Translations under genes and position numbers: made by a program
Shown here: one piece after another, positions 42,754 through 51,479 of the stretch
How the letters are laid out: every line of letters starts with the position of its first letter
How positions within the stretch are numbered: position 1 is the stretch's first letter
Source of the DNA: Pteria penguin
Taxonomy: Eukaryota > Mollusca > Bivalvia > Pterioida > Pteriidae
DNA length: 64,000 nucleotides
Direction of reading: 5' to 3'
Assembly: GCA_035048485.1 (NCBI GenBank)
Contig: CM068592.1
Coordinates: 34,790,001-34,854,000, forward strand
The notes under the pieces: generated by a model
What the model was told of the DNA's origin: nothing
What the model saw: only the letters and a program-made list of their open reading frames with translations
Databases searched by the model: none

Positions 42754-44123
42754 TTTTGTGTTTTCATGCAGGAATAAATTACAATGGCTGATGCTAACGC
42801 GCATTATATCTCATAAATGCATCAGACATTGTAATGTATTCTTGCATGAAAAAACAAAATAAGACACTTATTCTATATACATATGCGCTTTTAACGCCAA
42901 AATATCATACTGGAAACTTCCATTTCCCATTTGTAAACCGCATCATTAAATCATTCCGGAGGGAAGTTATAAACTGAAAGAAACAGCCATTGTCCAATGA
43001 CAACGTAACGTTTATTCAGTACGACAAACTTACGTCGAATGTCAAGCACTTTAGCGCAAAATACGACTTTGATGACGTCACATAAGATTGGAAATGTCGA
43101 ACCGTTCATTATGACGTCCTAAGCTTAACAATCAAAAGTCTGTACTAAAAAGTGGGTCAAATATGGGGCGTTATGACGTCAGCGTTCAATGTAATTTATA
43201 GAGAAACAAATACAAAGGTGGTTGTGCACATATATAATAATCATAATTATATATGTGTATATAATAATGACACTGAAAATATCATTAAAGAAAACAAAAC
43301 AAAACAAAAAAACCAAAACAAAAGAAAGCAAAAAACAAAACAAAAAAAAAAAAACAAACAAAAAAAACAAAAAACAAAACAAAACAAAAATCCAAAAAAA
43401 CAAAAATCCACAACTGTAAGATAAATGTGAATATAATGTATGTACATGCGTTTCTGACTGAAGAGACAGGAAAGTCTACAGAAACTAACAAACTATCCGC
43501 CTAAATCAGGAAGAGAAACAATGTACTTACTCTGTTTAATGATGATTTAAATGAAATGAGCAAGTTGTTGTAGTTGGCACGCTGCTATTGTAGCAGTTAC
43601 TTCGTTGTTGATGTCATTCTTTTATATAAAGGCATGTCTCAACCCCACCTCCCCCTCCCCCCCGTTTTTTTTTTGGGGGGGGGGTGTTTTGGGTTTCTTT
43701 TTTTTTTGGGGGGGGGGGTTCTTTTTTTCCCCTTTTGCTGCAAGCAGCCAATAAATATCAACTAAGATACATTGATGATAATGCCAGGATACATTACACC
43801 GCCTACGTTTGTATGTGAATCACTTATTATAATTTTACAAACGGAATAGCACAATGTATTGCAAAGTCAGCAATATTGGCAGAGACAACCGTAACTACTC
43901 TACACCTAGTTAAACGAATCAACAGTGTCTATCCTGTGTATAAAGCAGCCAGGAAGTTAAATGATATATAACAACCTTCCGCTAGTGACGTCGCTTGTGA
44001 TTTCTTGATTGCTGCTTGTATTTCATCATAGAAAGGACAGGAGTCGTCGATTTTCCACTGTGGATCAGAGCCAGCACTTCCTATCTTCAACTGTATACTT
44101 AATTCTGGCGAACGCTTAGGCAT
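41078..44123 (-). CDS. Two-exon gene, 111-residue protein of unknown function
   Basis: Exon 1, 43,976-44,123 (148 nt, 49 codons plus one base), begins with ATG directly after a TTGTTGTAG acceptor, so a 5' UTR exon lies upstream. Exon 2, 41,078-41,265 (188 nt), follows a CTCTTTCAG acceptor and ends in TGA. Phases match (1 and 1). The protein starts MPKRSPELSIQLKIG, then has DPQW, CPFYDEIQAAI, GYQGYLIH and LEIMLLHSAP. No signal peptide or membrane segment is visible, so it is probably cytosolic. I connect it loosely with an uncharacterised invertebrate family having an SGxPxPxW motif near the N-terminus; no function is known to me. The donor GAAG/GTTGTT is weak. Confidence 0.65.
42665..42753. 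repeat. GATA microsatellite, about 22 units
   Basis: Perfect GATA/TAGA tetranucleotide run within the intron of the 111-residue protein gene. Confidence 0.98.
43286..43412. repeat. A-rich AAAAC low-complexity tract
   Basis: About 125 bp almost entirely A with scattered C. Lysine/phenylalanine-only ORFs here are artefacts. Confidence 0.95.
43531..43632 (-). promoter_or_regulatory. Possible TATA promoter and short non-coding exon
   Basis: On the minus strand CCTTTATATAAAAG (43,632-43,619) is a good TATA box. About 90 bp downstream a strong donor CAGA/GTAAGT ends at 43,531. With transcription starting about 30 bp after the TATA box, a short first exon of roughly 60 nt would result. It contains no useful start codon. 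It could splice to exon 2 at 41,265, giving an N-terminally shorter protein. Confidence 0.35.
43643..43736. repeat. C, G and T homopolymer tract
   Basis: CCCACCTCCCCC is followed by alternating runs of T and G. Likely a degraded homopolymer and possibly inaccurately assembled. Confidence 0.85.
43976..44123 (-). CDS. Exon 1 of the 111-residue protein gene
   Basis: Encodes residues 1-49 and one base of residue 50 (Gly), from ATG to a GTTGTT donor. Confidence 0.6.
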
Positions 44124-44129
44124 CTACAA

Positions 44130-44805
44130 CAATAAAAGCATGAGATTGATTGTTTGATTCTGCTTTCATAATTTGACTTAGTGTAGTGGCATGATTCAAA
44201 TTCAGAACTGATGCCAAATATTTTCTAAAGGCAGATACAAATATGAAAAATTCATGCCTACCCCTAACGCATAGCAGATAAAAAAAACATGAACGCAAAT
44301 TTGAAAAATATTAGTCTGCGCTATTTGGAAAAACATTGAAATTAGAATGTTCATATAAGAAACCCCCCCCCCCCCCTTCCAAAATAAATAAAAAGCATAC
44401 GAAGAATCACATACGAGAGAATTGTCTGTAGAATCAAATTTCGCGGCTAAACCGTTTAAGTATTTTTTTCTTTGAAGGCAACCCTCGAAGAGTGTGTGTG
44501 AAAGTTTGACGTGAAATGCAGATAATACACGTGAGGATACACGTCATTGAAGAGTAATAAACAACAAGAAAAAATGGAATAAATCTTGTTAAATATATGT
44601 TAAATTACTCCGATATACACATATATTATGTGAGTAAATAGTAAACGGCAATTAAAATGAAAACAATGAATAACAATGAACAGACAAATAAATAGACAAA
44701 TATGTACAATGAATTAACAACTAATAAATATAAATGCATTTCAGTTATGAGAACTGAAACTAAATTAATTTGACTAATTATGAAAATAACTAGTGATACA
44801 TTTAC
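44130..44805. other. No gene seen
   Basis: Intron or upstream region of the 111-residue protein gene: AT-rich, with a run of C at 44,363. Confidence 0.4.
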
Positions 44806-44810
44806 CTTGA

Positions 44811-44885
44811 AATATGTGTCTGCTCAATGACTTCCTCCTGAACCGCTTCCGTATGTCTAATTACTTATCATGTATAAATAGCTAC
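44811..44885 (-). promoter_or_regulatory. Possible upstream 5' UTR exon of the 111-residue protein gene
   Basis: A donor ATTTCAAG/GTAAAT lies at about 44,811 on the minus strand, with TATTTATA about 65 bp upstream. An acceptor immediately before the ATG at 44,123 requires such an exon. The exact start is not visible. Confidence 0.3.
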
Positions 44886-45274
44886 ACCTTCACTTTGCTT
44901 CCTAGTCGCTCAGTATACAATACATATAACTGATTGTGTGTGATAAACATAATCGTGGGCGACAGATGCAAGAGCGATTGCTCATCTCTTCTTGCTGCTT
45001 GTTCTGCTGCCCCTTATCTGGTTATATATGCGGATCAAAACGGTTTCTTTATAAAATGTAAATAAGAATTATATGTTAAATATAGACTTTTTTTGTGCCA
45101 AAAGATACATTGAAAAATATGCCTTCCAACACTGAATCAAAAGCACAAAAGGCTTACGAAGATGTAATGGGATTTTAGGAAGACAGAGTGATTATCTGAT
45201 GATGAATAGTATTGAAGAATTCAGAAATAATGTGTAAAGGTGTAATGTTATGAAAAACACATAAAGACATCACA

Positions 45275-46390
45275 AAAATATTCGATTATAGTGCAGTTAC
45301 GATACTGGCTTAGGACGGCCATTTCATATGAAAATAGTCAATCAACTGGTGTGATAAATCTGTTTCCTAGCCCGCCCACCTTCCCACTCACCGCAACAAC
45401 AGAATAATCAAAGGACACACATTTACAAATTAAATAATCCTCAATGTAGAGTTCAAGGGTCAACAATTGCCTCAATATGAAAGGTCATATAGTCATTTAG
45501 TCCCCAGCGCCCTTTTAGTCAGTTAAAGTCTGTTTTAATCTGTAGAGGGGCCCAATACAAGACTTACATGTTTACATGTCTTTTTGATGATCTACAGGTG
45601 ATAATGTCTATGACGAAAGCGTTTGATTATTTTGGAACCAGACGAAATAAAGTTGTCGGAACCTTTGACCCTGCTAAGTTTGTATACACGATCACCGTAG
45701 AAATTGGGATAGGTACATATTGTTAAAAAGAGATATTTTCGAATTAAGATAAAAGTTCTGAATACGAAGTGTTTTTTCTAAGTTTGTGATATTTGTAACC
45801 CTGAGTTAAAAGTATTACAGTAATTTTTAATAATTAATGAAAGTCCAAAACATCAGTGCAACCCCTGGCAAATCGAACCAACTGAGATATATAGATGCCA
45901 TATTATCTTAATGTTTGAGTCTAAGAAAGTTGTTTCTGAATCACAAATAGTAGCTTTCTTGAATAGATGGTCAGGTGGGTGTATTTCAGGTATATATCTT
46001 TCAAACTCAAGGTTATCGATAACTAAGATGTAATAGAGATAACTAGATGTATCATTGAATTTATCAATCATATCAAAACATTTAGATGTTTAATAGAGTG
46101 CACAACGTCCCTCTCATAACAATATAAAAATGAATCTGCTATAAAAGGTGCGCAGGTAGGACTGATGGTAATCCCAACTATTTACTGATACATCTTGCCA
46201 TCAAATTGCACGTAAATATTATCCATAAAAACCTGTATGACTTTGCATAACTCAGCGCATGTCCAGTATTTATATGAAGTATATTTTTGTTTGGAAAGAA
46301 TCCAGATTTATTCGAAATACAAAGATATGTTTTAGATTTTCTGCTAAAACACCAACATATGAGAGACAACAACGTATTTTTAGTCAATTC
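45275..46390 (-). mobile_element. Penelope-like retroelement remnant with mutated catalytic motif
   Basis: Read on the minus strand from about 46,250: NIYVQFDGKMYQ, stop, IVGIP, then TCAPFIADSFLYCYER (the GIP..CAP..ADLFL motif), then MIDKFNDTSSYLYYILVIDN and FLDSNIKI. In the family the catalytic box reads YLDD; here both aspartates are tyrosines, so the enzyme is dead. C-terminal coding parts are largely lost by 45,850, and the conserved 3' module sits at 45,285-45,400. Confidence 0.7.
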
Positions 46391-46469
46391 ATGTGGAAGA
46401 GAGGTATATGAAAAATACGAAAGTAACTGGTGTCACATGACCATGGCACTAACAACAATGTACCACAGT

Positions 46470-46565
46470 GGACATTCACGGACCAATGAAATTCAGAGGT
46501 GAGACCAGGTGCCCAGGAGGAGTGAGCGTCTCTTGTTTTGCTAGCCACACCCGCCGTGAATATCC
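46470..46565 (-). repeat. Conserved Penelope-associated segment
   Basis: GAGGTGAGACCAGGTGCCC and GAGTGAGCGTCTC... match the complement of 54,675-54,745. It is usually found downstream of the coding region of a second Penelope-like subfamily. Confidence 0.5.
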
Positions 46566-46582
46566 TGACATACAGACGAAAC

Positions 46583-46675
46583 AATATAATACAGCACTGT
46601 ATATATACATGAATGTGAACAAACACTGTGTAGAAAGTGTCACAGCCACATAACATCTGGAAAAAGGGTACAATA
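46583..46675. repeat. 90-bp segment duplicated at 49,079
   Basis: TAATACAGCACTGTATATATACATG onward (shortened here) and the following 65 bp are nearly identical to 49,079-49,170, in direct orientation and 2.5 kb apart. Confidence 0.9.
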
Positions 46676-47190
46676 ACACTGAAGTACAAAACTCAAATGT
46701 AGAGATTTGAGTAGCTTGAAATTTAAAATTACGTAAAAGTACCTGTTGTATACCTTATTTTATAGATCAGAAGTAATTGATGTTACTGTTATGAAAAGCG
46801 ACATTACAGCATTTAATAATAATATGTTTAGAAAGTAAAGTGGTGGAGTAATGACTAGAATTATATATAAAACATATGGATTTTTTGTAAATTACGTAGA
46901 CAATACATAGTTGGAAGATCATATTTATCAATGTTAATTTTGAAATCAGACATAGGCAGGAAGTTGTTTATATGCCAGGTGTTGTCTAGCGGTTTCCACA
47001 TATGTTTTGGTAGAGTTTAATTCAGTTTGAATACATTAATATAATATAGCAATTTTAATTTCAAACAACTATCATATTATTGCCTGCTTTATCAGTAGGC
47101 ACAAAAACATATTTAGTATGAAATATGATATAACTTACGATGTACCAGAATATTTTCTCTGAAATTTGTTTCAATAACAAATTTTATTCA

Positions 47191-47405
47191 TGATAAGGGC
47201 TTGAGACAGGGCGAAAATTTCTCCTCATTTTTATTTTGTCAATATCTGAATGATTTGGAGAATCACGTGTCACAATATGATATCAGACGTGTTAACCTAG
47301 TGTGTCAGGACTTAGCAAATACCTTCGACATGTACTTTGAATTATTTCTATCTTTGTAATGCAGATGAAACCATACTATTTCTGATTGTCCAAAGAATTT
47401 ACACT
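47191..47405 (+). pseudogene. LINE reverse-transcriptase core fragment
   Basis: DKGLRQGENFSSFLF, QYLNDLENHV, and after a frame change CNADETILFL correspond to GLRQGENLSPFLF, YLNDLE and YADDTILF of CR1/jockey-like LINEs. The catalytic YADD reads NADE here. Flanks show stops. Non-functional. Confidence 0.65.
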
Positions 47406-47860
47406 TACAGCTCGATATATAAGGTATATATGCGCTTCGCCATAGGCGAAAAAATTTCAGAATCGGCGAAAGATATTGTTTTGGCGAAGGCAGTTTTTAC
47501 GTGTTTTGAAAAGGCTGCACGTAAAAGTCACTGGCGCGTGTAGTCTTTTGTCCGTGTGCTGTAGTCATACAGCGGTTGATGACTTAATTATTTGATAGAC
47601 TTTATCCCTGGTAGACAACATTAGCACCTCGTTGACAAAGTATCAAGGTCGGTATCGACGTTTATTATGTTAATTAATGTGTTTTTAAAAGAACACCGTT
47701 TCAATGATGAGAAGTTACAATAAATCATTTATTTGGAATTAGTCTTTAATTTCCGATCAGAATATGATAATGAAATATTTCATCATTCTTTATGCGACTG
47801 AGAAATTGATAACATGGTTAAACTAAATTTAGAACTGGTCGACGATCGGTCTAGTAAATC

Positions 47861-48084
47861 TCAGAAACTTTTTGCTTTTGGATTTAAAGTAAAAACTGCC
47901 GAGTCTAAGTCAGAATCTATTATAAAGGATAATGTCTCTGCGTAGACATCACCTCCAGTTTGAAAATTTAATCCTAGCTGGCGTTTCAATCCAGAGTGGT
48001 TAAGATATGACTCGATTTTAGGCCATATGTTTTGCGACATATGTATCAAAGTTTGTGTCCAAAATTCATTTACCGATGGCTTCG
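47861..48084 (-). CDS. Possible terminal exon of an unidentified gene
   Basis: Follows a strong acceptor (TTTTTTCGTCACAG) and is open for 73 codons to TGA at 47,861. Residues include FWTQTLIHMSQNIWPKIES and then GLKRQLGLNFQTGGDVYAE, an ordinary globular composition unlike the repeats around it. No upstream exon was found on the minus strand to the right. It could be a retro-fragment. Confidence 0.35.
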
Positions 48085-48349
48085 CTGTGACGAAAAAACA
48101 AAGGATAAACATGAGAACCGTAAAAGTATTTGAATGATATTAACATTTTACACAGACGAGACTTTTAAAATTGAAATCTTTCATAGCTCTAAGCCAGCGC
48201 TGTGAATCACTTAAATAGTCTATCGGCAATCTATTTGTATTCCTGTTTATATTTGTACATGGGGCTTTTGTATACTTTAAACACCTCATTAATTAAATGA
48301 ATTGAACATATTTTTAAATATTTTCAACCATACTGTAGCCGTGTTGAAA

Positions 48350-49075
48350 TTGCGCAAAGGTTCCAACATGGAGGTAACCCGCGATAATGCATGTCTAGGA
48401 ATAAGACTGCAGCCTTGCGTACCACTTACTTCGTGGCCACCCTTGACCTCGCCAGCCTAATGGTGACTAAAGTTAATGAACTCTGTATTTTCAAGGTATC
48501 AAGAGGGATCAAGAGAGAGGGATATTGCTTTAACTGGTCTTGCAAGTGTTTCCATTGATGGTACCTTTGTTATGACTGTGTCAAAGTCAGGTGTTGTAAC
48601 TCGACTACGTGCTGTTGCCCGGCCTTCTTGCCTCTCACTGTATAGCTCATAGATTGACTCTGTGTTGTGATGGAGATGCTGACAAGGTCACATATCTAGT
48701 CAAGTTCTAGGATCTCCTAAATAACATGTTCAAATATTCACTTAAGAGCATGGCTAGGTTAGAGGCTATTCAGGATGAAATACTTGCTGACCAACGTACC
48801 AGACTAAAGCAGGCGTTTAGTACAAGGTGGCTAGGTTTTGAGGGTAGTGTTCAAGCAGTGCACTTGATAATTATTCCAGGACTGTGAGTGTATTTGTAGA
48901 AGATTCTTTTGCAAGGCCTTGTCCATGCACAAACCCATGTTTTCCTTGCCGATGCTTTGAAACACTTTGCAATTCATTGCAAATGCTACCAGAGGTCAGA
49001 GTTGGATTTCACTGAGGTAGAACTTTTGGTTAGATTTACAGTCAAGGTTCTAGAGGAATAAGAGAATCAGCTTTA
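48350..49075 (+). pseudogene. hAT-transposase-derived (ZNF862/KIAA1586-like) relic
   Basis: From 48,638 the frame reads HCIAHRLTLCCDGDADKVTY, KF, stop, DLLNNMFKY, KSMARLEAIQ, then RLKQAFSTRWLGFEGSVQAV, and after a frameshift FLADALKHF, YQRSELDFTEVELLV. The HCxAHRL and RW motifs are those of hAT-family transposases (RNase H-like fold) and their domesticated relatives. Stops and frameshifts make it non-functional. Confidence 0.7.
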
Positions 49076-49174
49076 CAATATAATACAGCACTGTATATAT
49101 ACATGAATGTGAACAAACACTGTGTAGAAAGTGTCACAGCCACATAACACCAGGAGAAAGGGTATAATAATGCC

Positions 49175-49970
49175 CTTGATTTTGAAGATATAACCTGACG
49201 TCGAGGTCATGACACATCCTTGTGTCATGTACAACAATTGCGTCAAATATTGTGCAGATCCAACATAGCAGTAAGGAGTTATGGCCCTCGAATCAAAGTC
49301 ATGATACACCCTTTGGTCATGAAAAACAATTGTGTGAAATATTAGCCTGGATAATAACCCAACTTGGCAGTAAGAAGTTATGGCCGGGACAAGAATTTTG
49401 GCAATGTATGCACTTTGTCCTTAACCTTGAAGATATGACCTTTGGTCAAGGTCAAGACACACTCTTGGGACATGGACAACAATTTTGTGAAATATTATCC
49501 AGATCTAATGAGCGGATAAGAAGTTATGGCCCGGACAAAAAATTTTGCTATGTGTGCACTATGATCTTGATCTTGAAGATATGTCCAAGAGTCAAGGTCA
49601 AGACACACTTTTGTGTCATGTATAATAATTGTGTGAAATATTATCCAGATCCAACATAGCAGTAAGGAGTTATGGCCTGGACAAGTGTGTACTGTGACCT
49701 TGACCTTGTAGATATGATCTTGACTCAAGGTCACGATACACCTTCATGGACAACAATTGTGTGATCCGATAAGGAGATAAGAAGTTATGGCCCGGACAAA
49801 AAGTTTTGCTATGTGTGCACTGTGAGCTTAACCTTGAAAATACGACCATGGTTAAAGTCATGACACAACCTTTGGTGCAAAAACTGTGTGAAATATTATT
49901 TAGATTTGACAAGGGCGTAAGAAGTTAGGGCCCCTGACAAATGTGAACAGACGGACAGACAGACAGGGTG
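49175..49970. repeat. Degenerate tandem array, about 110-130-bp units
   Basis: Recurring AAGAAGTTATGGCCCGGAC, TGTGTGCACTGTGA, GACCTTGAAGATATGACC and CAACAATTGTGTGAAATATT, about six units. It includes both TTGGTCAAGGTCAAG and its near-inverse. Confidence 0.8.
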
Positions 49971-49988
49971 AGGGTGATTCATATATAA

Positions 49989-50032
49989 CCCCCCCCCCCA
50001 CACACACACACACACTTTTTTGCGGGGGGGGG
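49989..50032. repeat. Poly-C / CA / poly-G composite
   Basis: A C run, then CACACACA, TTTTTTGC and a G run. C and G runs can pair as a hairpin. Confidence 0.95.
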
Positions 50033-50058
50033 GTTGTTGTATAATTTAGATCACACAG

Positions 50059-50388
50059 AGTAGGTCCACTGAAGAAACTGAAGCTGCAACTTTGTCTGCT
50101 TTGTCAAATGTATATGAAACCCCTGCCCCCTCCCCATGTCCTGAATTTTTCTTTGAGCAATGTAAGGCTTGTCTGGTGAGTGACAGGTCTGTCAGTTTGC
50201 AATTAGAAAAAGGGAGATGTATCCATCTGTCAGTGCTTCTGTGGAAATGCTCCTGTTTGTTTCTGTTATATTGTTAATTGTGAGATGGTATTTACATGTA
50301 GCAAACAGAACCTTATCATGACCTAAATGAGGAACAGTCTGAAAGTCAAAACATTGAAAATCCTTACTGGACTGTCTATAGGCAGTGA
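50059..50388 (+). CDS. Possible two-exon 3' gene fragment
   Basis: Exon 50,059-50,175 (39 codons) lies between a CACACAG acceptor and a GTGAGT donor and reads STEETEAATLSAL, ETPAPSPCPEFFFEQCKACL. Exon 50,302-50,388 follows a CATGTAG acceptor in the same phase: QTEPYHDLNEEQSE, PYWTVYRQ and TGA. The intron is 126 bp. The acidic, Cys-containing text looks like real protein. Upstream exons are not visible past the tandem array. Function unknown; it could also be the tail of a transposon-derived gene. Confidence 0.35.
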
Positions 50389-50630
50389 TTCAGTTGACTC
50401 ATTTAATAATGATAATTCAAGAAGTGGGGCCAATTTTTTAAATTGTTCATTGTATCATAATTTGATAATTAGTGACAATAAATACATGTATGTAAAACAA
50501 AGGAAAGTGTAAATAGGTAATTTTAGTCGAAAAATATATTGCGCCCTTGCAATACATCTTTCACGAGAAATTCCAAGCCAGTGTGAGCACTGTTGTTTTA
50601 ATTACTGTATAAAATTTATGCTGAAATTAC

Positions 50631-50716
50631 TTCTATTACTACTACTTCTTCTTCTACTACTACTAAAACTACTACTACTACTAACACTAAAACTACTACT
50701 ACTACTAGTACTACTT
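50631..50716. repeat. CTA/CTT trinucleotide repeat
   Basis: Imperfect TACTACTAC run with CTTCTTCTT and AAAACTACTACT interruptions. Confidence 0.95.
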
Positions 50717-50980
50717 ATGTAGTTATGGGAAATTTTCCGTTTTGACGAATTTTAATAGTACGAACTAATGCATATTGCGAACCAAACCCATCTGCCCCGT
50801 GGTTTAATTTCTTCATAAATACACACTGTTATTACGGACTGATTACCTGTGATTACTACAATTACGCGATTAGTAATAACAACCATAGTTAATATTTGAG
50901 GAGATAATTGTTTGACAAACAAAGCGCGTCTGTATTACCCGTGTTTATCTTATTGTGGAGTGGATATTTTAAGCTTGGTA

Positions 50981-51140
50981 ATGGATTCCCCTTCTAGGAA
51001 ACGCATAGCGATATCATAAGAAACTAAATACCAAATCATTGTTAAAGTTGATGAAAAATATCGGACAAAGAAGGACACTGCGGCGGACTTTGGTATTCTC
51101 AAAAATACATGGAGTGCAATACTTTAAAACCGTGATATAT
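50981..51140 (+). pseudogene. Tigger/CENP-B-like transposase N-terminal relic
   Basis: The frame from ATG at 50,981 reads MDSPSRKRIAIS, stop, ETKYQIIVKVDEKYRTK, KDTAADFGILKNTWSAIL, stop, NRDI. The pattern matches the first helix-turn-helix of pogo/Tigger/CENP-B proteins (LxxKxxII..DE....K..A.FGIPKNTLSxIL). Two stops occur within 50 codons and the catalytic domain is missing. Confidence 0.6.
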
Positions 51141-51479
51141 TGTTGACGTTTTCAACACTCTTCATACATTAAAAAATTGTCAGATAAAAATTATATCAGA
51201 TACAAAGGAAAAGAAAAATCATTAACTGACTTCTGATGAAGATTGGATGCATTGCACAATCTTTGAGTGCAGACTACAAACATGTACAAACGTGTGATAT
51301 ATTCATTGTTTATAAATCCAGTATGTAAACGGCCTACCGTGTTGTTCCTTAATAAAATAAGCAGGATTTCCTACATATTTTGATTTTAGCGAACTTTATT
51401 TCTTCCCTCGGTAAATTTCGTAATATGCATATGGCAAACTATGCATAGTACGAACTAGCTTTACTGTTCCCTAGCGATT

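Noticed and set aside
43152..43491. Lysine-rich plus ORFs and phenylalanine-rich minus ORFs
   Set aside because: Low-complexity AAAAC tract read in several frames.
51233..51275. Possible hammerhead ribozyme: CTGATGA followed by AGATTG...CAATCT stem
   Set aside because: The required GAAA after stem II is missing (TTGAG instead) and no stem III/cleavage triplet was found.
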